Shown piece after piece: positions 43,673-59,471 of a stretch of DNA of 64,000 bases. A program made the translations under genes and the position numbers. The stretch is taken from NCBI GenBank assembly GCA_023525715.1, contig CM042011.1, forward strand, positions 62,323,854-62,387,853. The letters run 5' to 3'. Source of the DNA: Cichorium intybus (taxonomy: Eukaryota > Streptophyta > Magnoliopsida > Asterales > Asteraceae). Positions within the stretch are counted from its first letter, which is position 1. Each line of letters opens with the position of its first letter. The notes under the pieces were generated by a model. That model did not search any database. It was not told the DNA's origin and saw only the letters and a program-made list of their open reading frames with translations.

Positions 43673-44196
43673 CTTTTAAACAAATAATCATAATTCATAC
43701 ATTACTTTCAAATTATACAGGAAATATTTTGAACTTCAATGTGGGTGAGTCTGTGGATTTGGATATACCACGCAGTTTTTGGAGTCGATTAGCAGAGAAA
43801 TACGGAAACATGTTTTACTGGAAAGAGAAGGTAAAAATGATGTTTTTACTTTTTACTATCCTAAGTTTTTACTTTTTCTAAATTGGTAAATAAGTTATTA
43901 TTTTATAAAATGAAATAGGGAGAAGATGCATCTGTTGAAGCTGCAGTTATGTACCACCTATTACCGGAAGAAACGAAACCCTACTGTCATAATTCACCGT
44001 GTCTCAAATGGTCTTAAATGACCCAAGGTACCAAACCAGATTAAGCAAAGCACGCAAAGGAGCTTCACTGATAAGTACATTCAACGCCAACCAAAGGTAA
44101 TACATTCTTATTTTTTTCTACTCAGATTTAAATCCCCTCATATATGATTTACCCTGTATTTAGTCCTACCTTTCAAACTACGTGGAAGGATTGCAG

Positions 44197-44645
44197 CAAT
44201 GATTTTGGTATGGCAATATGAGGAGAGATCTGGATATGAATATTGGAAGGGGCTTTCATGGGGTATGGTGAGCTATCACTTATCACTCCCAAAATCCGTA
44301 AATCTTTTCAACCTTATGTGAAATTGTATGATATCCACACTGTGATTTAATTACTTCAGGTGCCTCTGCTGCTACGAGGAGCATTTTGTGCGTGTGCTTG
44401 GCATTTCTTTTATAACTCGGAATCACTTGAGGTAATATTGATGTCTCTGTCCATTTTAATCGAATTTAAGAATCTTTCATGTTTAATTTGTTGTACAAAT
44501 AGAAAAAAGTCATGAACTTTCATTATTTATCAAAACGTATCATCTTACACAACACAAATTGTAGGTTTGGGTTGCTATCCAAGGTGCATTGATGGTTATT
44601 GGGAATGCTACAATGTGCATAGCTGCATACCGAATCTATAAATAA
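44197..44645 (+). pseudogene. Captured Ycf49-like/DUF2499 protein gene, 3' exons
   Basis: Three exons with AG/GT borders lie at 44197-44267, 44360-44431 and 44575-44645 (TAA). They read EYWKGLSWGM, then FCACAWHFFYNSESL, then GNATMCIAAYRIYK-stop. This is the C-terminal pattern of plastid Ycf49/DUF2499 membrane proteins (KGLTWGM, CAC-HFFYN, GN-TMCIAA). The splice junctions are intact, so the source was genomic DNA, not cDNA. The N-terminal exons are absent or unrecognisable. It lies downstream of the lumen-protein fragment in the same orientation inside H2. Confidence 0.7.
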
Positions 44646-45290
44646 TCCAACAAAGCTCTATTGATACATCAACATCTGTATCTATTTCCATCCTGCTGTT
44701 ACTTTTCATTTTTATGATCTTTAAGGTAGCTTTGACTTAATTTTTCATTATCATGTTATTAAATTTTATTTTAAATAGGTACCAAAAACGTTAAAATCTC
44801 ATATGACGATTTTTTAGGACCAAAAATGTAAAAATATTCTACACCCAGGGTCCACGGACCAAACATTGTTATTTTACTTGAAACAGGGACCAAAAATGGT
44901 ACAAAAGTCCCAAATGAGAATCAAAATTGCAAGATAACTTTTTCAGACCGAATTTGCAAAAATCTGCTATACTCAGGGACCAAAAATGCAACTTACTCAA
45001 TCATCTGTGTTCTCTGTAATAGGAGTTTATAGAAGGTGATGTCAGCAATTTGTATTCCCGAAATCCATATAATAGAGCATAATATTTTTGTTTATGTTTT
45101 TCAGATGTGTATTATCTTCTTCTTTTGCCTTGCAGAAAGCCATGTTTTTGAGATGCGTATTATCTTCTTCTTTTTCTCCATTGTATATTGTAAATGCCAA
45201 TTCAAGTAAATTCCGTACACATCTGATTTCTGTATTCTTCAACTAACCGGTGGATCTTATACTTATTTCTCTCTTGTGTTCTTTTGGCAG

Positions 45291-45339
45291 TCGATATCAT
45301 ATGCAAAGCTAGCTGGACTTCAACCAATATATGGACTAT
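45291..45339 (+). pseudogene. Captured SULTR4-type sulfate transporter exon
   Basis: A 49-bp exon bordered by GGCAG and GTAAGT encodes SISYAKLAGLQPIYGL. This is the sulfate-transporter signature region of SLC26/SULTR proteins, closest in memory to vacuolar SULTR4 (YAKLAGLQPIYGLY). It lies 70 bp inside the 3' hairpin of H2. The neighbouring transporter exons are absent, so it is a fragment only. Confidence 0.65.
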
Positions 45340-45562
45340 GTAAGTTAAACATCTAATCCTCACATTACAACTGATAAACTAATTAATATACGTATCAAGT
45401 TTCAGTCAAGCCCGTGCGAAGCACGGGCTCAATCTAGTTAGTACTAAAACAGAGAAACAAGAAACGACTTGAATGAGACATACATATGACCAACATACAT
45501 GTGGTGACACCTTATTTTTTAATATACATGTGGCGACACCTTATTTTTTAACAATATACAAC

Positions 45563-46660
45563 TCAAATTCCGCAGTAGGATTTGATGGGGCACTTGGATG
45601 TCTTCCCTTCACTGGTGTTGCGATTGTAATGAATGAACTTGATGTGATCAAATTCCTTAAACCGCTGAATATTGTCTTCGTCAATGAGTTTTTGAGGTAT
45701 CTCTATCTTCAGGTCCCTAATAAACGTAAATAGCCCCAGTGAAATTCGCTCTTGGTTTCCCTCCATTATCACCTTGTGACTAGGTGCTTCGATTCGTCCA
45801 TTTGTCCATGCCTAAGTGAATGAAAACACCATAAATTTCATGCATATGAGCAATATCAGTGAGAATATATAGTTAGTATATTGGTGGTACCTACCATGCA
45901 AGCATCGCCTGCCATGACTATGAATGATGAGGGCAAAGGATCAACTTCGATCCACTGTCCGTCTTTGGTCTCTATCTGTATACCCTTTACTTGTTTTTGA
46001 TGAAGAATTGTCATGACACTCTTATCAGTATGAGGAATAAGGCCTAGAGAATTTTCCTCGTTCCCGTTAGGGCATAGGTACTTATTTAATCGAAGAAGAT
46101 AAACTGTCGACCTAAGGAGTGACTCGCAGTGTTCTTCTATTCCATAGCTTTTTGCTACCATTCGCATCACTATCTGATCTAGTTCCGCTACAGCCTTGGA
46201 GTACATCATTACACTTGTACTGAAAACCCGTGAATCAATCGAATTATAATTAATCAATGTCGTAAGACGTACGTAAAATAAGAAACCATGCATACCAGAA
46301 ACTTTCATTTCCAGAAGGCCACATGAGTTTTGTGAATTTTTCAGCTCCTTCTGTATTTGTTGCGTTCTCAATACCTAAGCTTTCGTACAGAGGCATGAGG
46401 GGATTTTGCCCACCGTAACCATGATATGGTGTATCTGAAGTGTTTAGGACTTTGACTTCGGTAGGAAGATTAAATAGCTCTTGTGATGCAAGGAAAATCC
46501 TGTCTTCAAGTTCCTGAGATACCCCATCGTACATGGCTATGAAACAACCATGTTCCTCAAGCGCACCCGTAACTTCATCGCTCTTCGTGATCCAAGAATT
46601 TGAAGTAGGGTTTATGTTTTTCAAACTGAGGTCGATAACCGGAAGCTTGAGCGGTGCCAT
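45563..46660 (-). CDS. 2-oxoglutarate/Fe(II)-dependent dioxygenase, AOP-like (gene 3, paralogue of gene 2)
   Basis: Exons 46660-46296, 46219-45895 and 45811-45563 have the same splice sites and phases as gene 2 and give 312 residues. Iron ligands H185-T-D187 and H242, and R252-I-S254, are all kept. Compared with gene 2, exon 1 has lost six bases in frame (two residues after NTSD). The usually conserved GQIP stretch before MPLYES reads GQNP, with a Gly two residues earlier where gene 2 has Val, so activity may differ. No stop or frameshift is seen. The upstream region matches that of gene 2 for several hundred bases, apart from transposon insertions on either side, so the promoter was duplicated too. 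Confidence 0.86.
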
Positions 46661-47574
46661 TGATTCACAGACGTTTGATTATGTTTATAATTCGATGTAT
46701 TGTTCCGTCTCCAAACGAGCATCTATTTATATGGATGGAAAACAGATTTTTGTAAGTCATATTCCTAAAATAAAGACATTATTATTAGACATTTGATAAC
46801 CACGCAATCATAGCTTTTGAGAATGCACAATATTTCTTGTGGAAATCGTTGATGCTTGGGTGTTTTTCGTGGAGTTATTTTCAAAATTGGGCCGGTTCCA
46901 ACCCGACTAATGCACATTTTATGTGTTGGGTGTTGATACACGTAATCATGTCTATAGTCAAATTCTATTGCGTAAAAATGTTGGAGGGGCTCACCAGATA
47001 TGGCAAAATTTGACTAAAATGTTGGTCGCTTCCCAATCCAATCAAAATTAACTAGCGTTTTATCCGTTCGAAGACCGGTTAAAAATTAACACATCATAAT
47101 TTACTTCGTTCACTTTTATGTTAGTGGATGCATAATACAAATTTCTCAATAGTCTTCATGAAAATGTAAAAGTTAATTGATGATCACTTTCAAATATAGA
47201 CAAACATTTTATATTTTTCCAATTATAGCATTATACTTCTATTTTGTTTCCTATAAGAAGAGTATATTTAGACAATATTTTCGGGAACAAAAGCAAAAAA
47301 TAGCTATACTCAACGGCTAAAATTTCCTATTTTTATTAATTCAGCCGTTTCTAATTATAATTATTAGAACGTGTGGTTTCAATCGTTGAAAGGATTTGGT
47401 GGAGGACATGTCAACAATTTATGGGCCATGTGGACCGTCCAACTCACATAAGGGTCGGAGAGTACATCCATGACAACTTTAAGTCATTGTTACTAAACAG
47501 TATTGAGTCTTATGATCTAATCATTCTTAGTTTCATCAAAATTTCATGTGGTCATCATTACTTCCGTTTCCAAT
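46661..47574. other. Upstream flank of dioxygenase gene 3
   Basis: Matches the gene 2 upstream region with that region's TR-GAG and hAT inserts removed. No other gene seen. Confidence 0.6.
46724..46731 (-). promoter_or_regulatory. TATA box of dioxygenase gene 3
   Basis: TATAAATA on the minus strand, about 64 bp upstream of the ATG, conserved with gene 2. Confidence 0.55.
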
Positions 47575-47704
47575 TAGGGGTGCCAATGAGCCGAGCCGGC
47601 TCGTGAGCTACCCGGGACCGGCTCGATAAAACCTCGCTCGAGATCGATTTTAAACGAGCCCGAGCCGAGCCCGAGCTTAAATATAAGGCTCGTTTATGCC
47701 GAGC

Positions 47705-47854
<150 letters not shown>

Positions 47855-48079
47855 TTAGGTTCTATTGAAAACTCAAATATTCATGAGATCTTGAGAACCA
47901 AATCTGGACCACAAGATCAAAAAATTGAAAGGCTAAGATCAATAGTGGCAGTTTTGTAATTAAGATTAAGTCTAATGATATAATTGACTTTTTAAATTAG
48001 CCTTTAGGGACAATTTGGGAATAAGAAAAACACTGATTTCGAAATTACCCAAATCACGTAAACATTCCTATGAAATAGG

Positions 48080-48123
<44 letters not shown>

Positions 48124-49159
48124 ACATCGCATCCCTGCCCTAGCACAATCTCTCTCCCTCTCTCTCGTATCCATCGCCACACAGATCTGCACTTTCACGT
48201 TCTCTTTCTTATCCCACAAACCAAAATCGGAGATGCTGAAGACGAGACCTCAAGATTATTCTGTAACGGGGATGTCGAAGACGCCAGTGGAGAAGACGAA
48301 GACGAGACTTCCGGTGAGAGTTTATTGATGTCGATCAGTTTACAAAGCTTGTTTTTTGTCCGGATCCGATAAACCCTCTCACGTCTCTCTCATTGTACGC
48401 CTCTTTATAAACCCTAAATGAAAGAGAACGTGGAGAAGACGAAGACGAAGACGAAAACAGATTCTCCTTTTCTTATTTTCTAAAAACCCTAAATGAATCC
48501 GCCTTCAACGACATCATGTACTACCGCAAAAAAGCCCATAAGACTTTCTGGTGCTCTGCCTCTGCCGCCGTCGATGGACTGAACACCATCTAATCTCTCG
48601 AGTCCTACAATTCATACCGACCATCAGAACCTCAACGACCCTTACTTCGATTGATTTAAGCAAAGTGCTACTTGGATTGTTTTGATTTCCTTCTGATCGG
48701 CGGCACTAAAGAATGTGATGGAGGAGGACAAGGATGAGGTGGGCGGGTTCAAGGCTATTGTTGCAGGTAGCTTCGACGGGTTTCAACTGAAGTGAAAAAG
48801 GGTGCAGGTTTGCCGTCACCACTAATTGCTATCATCGCCTATCTCTTCTGACCTTGCCTCTCCGATATCATATATATTGAGTAAGAATTTTGCTATCTTT
48901 TATTCTCTCTACAATCAAGGGACAAATGAGAAAAAAAAGTAGTACTGTGTATAATTCATAATCGATGGCTTCCACTTTCTGTTTGAATTGAAAATCAATA
49001 ATAATCCAGGGTTCGATTTTGAGCAGTGTAGATTAATTTTAAAAATAGGATCTGAACTCGGAATCATTCTCGTTGACGGGAATGAGTACACCAAACCTTG
49101 CTGCCATCGTTGCGGGTAGCTATGACGGGATTTCAGTTGATGTCGGAACACGGGTGGTT

Positions 49160-49362
49160 TATGGAACTTCCGGAAATTTGAAAAGAATTAGTTTGTCCAA
49201 TCCGAATATGGCTACTAGGAACTACCGACCCGATAGTGTGCCGGGAACAAGTGGTTTCCGGTCAGTTTTCAAGGGCTGGATTAATGATCAATGCTACTAA
49301 GCCCGGAACTGGCATGGTTATTGCAGTCAACAAGCTTAATAAAAAAGGTTACATGGTCGCAG
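49160..49362 (+). pseudogene. Captured RLCK-VII-type protein kinase N-lobe fragment
   Basis: The plus strand reads MATRNYRPDSV, a degenerate glycine loop (GTSGFR where GEGGFG is expected), VFKGWIND, then in another frame ATKPGTGMVIAVNKLNKKGY. This is the order and wording of the start of plant receptor-like cytoplasmic kinases of the APK1/PBS1-like group (TRNFRPDSVLGEGGFGxVFKGW, ATKPGTGMVIAVKKLN). The loop is damaged, the ATP-site Lys (AVK) reads AVN and the frame is broken. The rest of the kinase is missing. It lies inside element E5. Confidence 0.75.
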
Positions 49363-50066
49363 GTGGTTTCCGGTTAGTATGTTTCTCAAATTTGTTAATT
49401 GCAGCGGTAATTTTAATTATTCTTGTAATTTCATTATATGCGTTTTAATCTCTAGTTAGCTTTGTGATTTTAAATATTTTGAAATATGCTTTTATGAGTG
49501 CAACATTGTTGGTGAATTTGTTCATGAGTTTAATACTATTAATTTAGTTAAATAATTTGTATCGTTAGCATTGTTGATGAATTTATTTATGAGTTTAATA
49601 CTATCACATATATGTGATATGTTTAAAAGCCATATCTACATACGCAATAACATATATCACATATGCATATTTGCTTATTTGTTCATGTACATATGCATAT
49701 GTGCATACACATATGTGCATATGTGCATACACGTATTTGTTCATGTACGTATGTATATGTGCATACACGTATGTGCATATGTGCATATACGTATGTGCAT
49801 ATATGCATACATGTATGTGCATATGTGCATATATGTATGTGGATATGTTCATAAACGTATGTGCGTATGTGCATATGTGATAATTTGTTTATATTCATGT
49901 TTGTGCATATATGTATGCATATGATAATTCGTTTATAATCTGTATATGTATATCTATTTTTGGAATGTGACATTGGCATGAAGAATTCTCATGAGTGAAT
50001 AATATATACATATCCATACAGGTGTATGCATATATGCATACATGTGTATATGTTCATAAATATGTT

Positions 50067-50174
<108 letters not shown>

Positions 50175-51080
50175 TAATTGCATACGTGTATTGAATGTCT
50201 GTGCATATGTGTTATGTGTATTGAATATATATGCATGTGTGTGCATATATGCATATGTGTATATGTATATGTGCACATGTGCAACTATGTATGTGTGCAA
50301 TAATATATGTGTGTGCATATACGCATATCCGTATGTGTTTGTGTATATCAGTATCTCTACATATGTGCATATATGTATGTTCATTTTTATTACCGTTTTT
50401 GCAGATTTTACAAAATTTATCGATCAAATTGAAGAGGTGAAAATAGATAAAAGTGAAGAAACTTGACAATCAAGGAAGAAATAATTAAGATATTATAAAT
50501 TTTTGTTGTATTTTTTTTTAAATATTTTATGTATGTGTGGTTCAAAACACTTGTATATTATTATTGTTTTTAATAAATTAGTGTTTTTATTATTTGCGTT
50601 AACATATTAGAAGTACAAAATATATGTATATAAATTCCGAAAATATGCATATATGCACCTATGTATCTGCATATATGCACATTGCAAATACATAAATTTG
50701 TGTATATGAATTCAGAAAATATGCATATATGCACCTACGAATAATTATATATGCACCTGTAATTACGAAAAAATATGTGTATTTTAAATTCCAAAAATCA
50801 AATTAAAAAAATCTCGAAAAATCTGATATTTAAAAAAATAAAAATCTCGAAAATTTTGATATTAATAAAACGAAATCTTATTATTTTTAAATTTTGAAAT
50901 TTGAAATTGATTAGGCTTATTATTAGGAATTGATATTCTGTTGCCAAAAATAAAAAAAATCAAAATTAAATTAGATTTATAAAATGACGATCAAGCCCTT
51001 TTTGATTTGGATAAAAGGATCTAATGGATGACATTGAGTTCTCAAGATCTCATGAATATTTGAGTTCTCAATAGAACCTA

Positions 51081-52456
<1,376 letters not shown>

Positions 52457-52728
52457 CGTATTTAATCATTTAGGGACTTAGGGTCTTATCCGTCTCTCAA
52501 ACACTCCGATCGTCTTCGAGACTTCGACTCTTCTATTAGAGTAAACGAGCTTGTTAACGAGCTCGAGCCGAGCTTAAGCTCGTTTAGGCTTGTTAAGAAT
52601 TAAACGAGCCGAGCCCGAGCCGAGCCTGTGTATTTCTTAACGAGCCAGAGCCGAGCTTAGGTCCATAAAGCTCGTAACGAGCCGAGCCCGAGCTGAGCCC
52701 TATATATTTCTTAACGAGGCCGAGCCGA

Positions 52729-52874
<146 letters not shown>

Positions 52875-52896
52875 CGTTTGCACCCCTATTTCCAAT

Positions 52897-56928
<4,032 letters not shown>

Positions 56929-57404
56929 GTAGACATGTTAACGAATATCAAATATTCAATTATCTTCTTTTGTTTTTTTATAACTAGGTTGAGCCCGTGC
57001 TTCGCACGGGTTGGACCAAAACGTAGTAAGTAAGTTAGGCGGGTTTTAATTATTTAAAGATTTTGACTGTTCTTTTGTTTTTAAAATATTTGAAGGTTGC
57101 TTTGTATTCACAAGTTTCATCTATGATTCAAAGGCTATACGTATTAATTCTTTAAAGAATTTGAATCTTCTTTTCTTATCTTTTTTTGTAAGTTGTTAAA
57201 AGATTTTAAGGTTGCTTAATGGTTTTATAATTTTCAAAATAAATAAATAAACAAAGCATGTTCACCGGTATGCATCATCACTTCAAGCAAAGTCAACAAT
57301 CGACTAAAAGCTAAAGCAACTTAAAGAATTTAAAAAAAACAAACAGAGAAAAAAGAAAGCAAATAGATAGCCAAAATATGAAGAAAAAAAAATCAGAGAG
57401 AACC

Positions 57405-57768
57405 TTTGTTGAAATTGTTTCTCCATAAGGTTTGACTTTTCTAAATCGTCTTATGGTTTTTCCAATAGCTTTATAGCAACATCTTCGCCATTGTAGATCC
57501 CTTTATAAAGCTTCCCAAAACCCCTTGAGCAAAAGCGAGACCCATGTTGAGTTTTTTTACCTCAATCGTCCATTGTTCGTGGTTTTGTAACCCTTTTGTA
57601 GGAAATCGAGGGTCCATCAAAGCTTGAGCTAAAGCATCAGTGGTTAACCCGTTTGGGATTCGTCCTCTGTTGTTTCCACTATGGCCGTCAAATGGATTCG
57701 AACCATGGTTCGACCCGCTATGATTGACGGAAAATCCAACCGGCTTTCCGCCTCCATTTGGCCCTATT
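57405..57768 (-). pseudogene. Captured Raf-like protein kinase fragment
   Basis: The minus strand reads FSVNHSGSNHGSNPFDGH, GRIPNGLTTDALAQALMDPR, KLNMGLAFAQG and, in the next frame, FGKLYKGIYNGEDVAIKLLEKP. This is the linker and glycine-loop/Lys region of plant Raf-like MAPKKK/HT1-type cytosolic kinases. It is broken by a one-base frameshift at the QGxFG glycine loop and by a TAA after LLEKP. The kinase body is absent. It lies near the 3' end of H3. Confidence 0.75.
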
Positions 57769-57941
57769 CATCTATACAAGTACTGTTATAAAATTCTAGG
57801 ACACAGGAGTTCATGAATAAATTTTGTATACTAAATTACTAAGGAAGACGACAGTAATAGAAAAAATATTGGACCTGAATACATAGCACTAACAGACCAA
57901 ACGAAACCAAAAGTTAAGTACAAATATGATTACCCAAACAG

Positions 57942-58436
57942 TTAACTTCTTGAATTTATAGTTTTCTCGTCGTCTTTACCATTTTTTAACAACTTAGGCC
58001 TTGGCTTTGAGGGTTTCAAGAAGGAAGCCTGAAAACTGACCATTGTTCTCAAAACACTAACCAACTTAGACTCGATCTCCACCCCATTTGGTTCAAGAAC
58101 TTGTAAACATCGTGCAACTGCCTCCATTGTACTCATGCACCCACCAAAAGGTTCCTTCCTAAGTATTAACTCGGAGCTATATATTGTTCCACCATTAACA
58201 TTAATATCATAAGTCAAACATACCAGAGTTGCAAACTTTGACAAGAACGGAAAGCTAGCAAATACCATTTCCTTTGCATGCTTCCATGTCCCATCAAAAG
58301 CAATCAGAACAAATTTGTTTGAATCATCATCCCCAAATGAAGACTTCCACTGGTTAATCTCCATTGAAGGAGTTGGGTCCGTAACTATAAAGTGAAACAG
58401 GTCAGCAGTCTGTACCTGTAAATCAGTGCAGAGCAA
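57942..58436 (-). pseudogene. Captured DTW-domain protein gene (tRNA aminocarboxypropyltransferase-like), C-terminal exon
   Basis: The minus-strand open frame contains MEINQWKSSFG, IAFDGTWKHAKEM, NGGTIYSSELILRKEPFGGC and STMEAVARCLQVLEPNGVEI, then ends after a Lys-rich tail. The DGTW motif and the SELILRKEP...ST-EA segment are hallmarks of DTW-domain proteins, a family that includes tRNA-uridine aminocarboxypropyltransferases. This exon itself is open and ends in a natural-looking stop. The true exon start is probably near 58384 at an AG acceptor, so the ATG at 58436 lies in intron sequence. A possible upstream exon sits at 58770-59060. Confidence 0.72.
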
Positions 58437-58769
58437 GGACTACATTTATTGAATTCCATAAGCCCTCATGCAGCAAGCGGGCTATAGATTCAAAGGTGTC
58501 CTGAATTTCATCATCAAGAATTATCTAAATAAAAATATCTAATGGAATCATCTTTCATTTCTCTCTTTTTCTATTTCATAATAGGTTGGATTCCTCATAG
58601 TTGGCGAGATGTGACTGATATCATACCGAGACAGATTCAATTCCAGAGCACAACAAAGCATAACTGATGTTTTCGTAAATTATATTAGCTAGACGATCAT
58701 GTCCAATTCCAGAGAATACAATAACTCATTATTAGCATAATCTATGCAAAATACCCAGAATAGTCAGAA

Positions 58770-59060
58770 TCATACCAGGAAAGAGAAACGCCGCGTGACC
58801 AGATTGGTTAGGGTTCTCTTTGGCGGCAGCATCATGGAGAGAGTAGAGAAGAGCAGAGTCAGGTGGGTTTTTTTTCAACACCATCACTAATAATTTCAGT
58901 TTTACCCCGATTTTGAAACCCTCATGGCGAGAAACAATACCTCTGCAATTCTCCCCATTAAACCCTCTTGTAGAAGTTATCAGTTCTGAATTTTCACCGA
59001 ACTCGAATTTAAACAATCGGTTTGAATAGAAATTGAATATGCGTAACATTATTGTTGTGG
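58770..59060 (-). pseudogene. Probable upstream exon(s) of the captured DTW-domain gene
   Basis: The minus strand reads KNPPDSALLYSLHDAAAKE...GHAAFLFPG and then a GTATGA donor. An FLFPG ending before a (P)SMEINQWKSSFG exon fits the DTW-domain protein layout from memory. The preceding residues are not recognised. It ends about 390 bp upstream of the C-terminal exon inside H3. Confidence 0.45.
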
Positions 59061-59471
59061 GTTTCAAAGAAGAAGAAAGAAGAGAAAGAGAGTACCTTGT
59101 CGACTTCTTGAAGATAAGTTTGCAGTAGTAGGCGAGAAGAGGGTCGTGCTTTTGCAATTCATCGGCTAACAGTGCCTTTGCTAGATCGCTTTCGCTCCCC
59201 CTTTTTACGTGAAACGCTCAAAATGGGAAGAAGATACAGGGTTTTGATCGATAGTGGCATAGATATAGACAAAATAGAAAGAAAGAGGTGTCGATCCCTG
59301 TAGAGTTGTTTCACAATGAGAGAGAAAGGAGAAAGCAGTAGGTGGAATCCACTCAAAAAATAGAGTATCCCACGTGGCTAAAGGAGATACGCCAAAAGAA
59401 ACCCACCCCTTAAAATCCCCAAACCCCCCACCCCACCCAAACCTTCTAGAAACCTGTAATGCGAAACATAT

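Larger units (their letters stand above)
39617..43951 (+). pseudogene. Captured thylakoid-lumen-type protein gene (TL15-like), broken
   Basis: Exon pieces with AG/GT borders occur at 39617-39790 (transit-peptide-like N-terminus), 40290-40394, 40513-40604, 40687-40755, 43721-43830 and 43919-43951. They read GFAEAK, DFTTVIDVAGFLSD, FKLRVLAQNYPDTPG, LSIKDLWQLDDRTIVFVA, FNVGESVDLDIPRSFWSRLA and KYGNMFYWKEKGEDAS. From memory this resembles plastid proteins called thylakoid lumenal 15.0 kDa protein 2; the name is tentative. It is non-functional: an in-frame TAA follows NKP in exon 2, and an A-run frameshift breaks exon 3. A Copia-type element fills intron 4 and the C-terminus is missing. Confidence 0.65.
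39336..45437 (+). mobile_element. Helitron-like element H2 with three captured gene fragments
   Basis: The 3' end is a perfect 9-bp stem hairpin (AGCCCGTGC, GAA loop, GCACGGGCT; 45409-45429) followed by CTCAATCTAG and T. The 5' end is placed at TCTAGAAGG with a G-rich stretch, as in H3; this boundary is approximate. The 6.1 kb body carries exons with canonical introns from three unrelated plant genes, all in the element's sense orientation. A Copia-derived element (40799-43672) has inserted in one captured intron. No Rep/helicase coding is seen. Confidence 0.65.
56984..59450 (-). mobile_element. Helitron-like element H3 with kinase and DTW-protein fragments
   Basis: Reading the minus strand, it starts at TCTAGAAGGTTTGGG (59450) and ends with CCCGTGC-GAA-GCACGGG then CTCAACCTAG (56984), followed by T. 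Its last 250 bp or so match the end of H1, and its first 80 bp resemble both H1 and H2. It carries fragments of two unrelated genes in the sense orientation and encodes no Rep/helicase. A LINE inserted just outside its 5' end. Confidence 0.7.
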
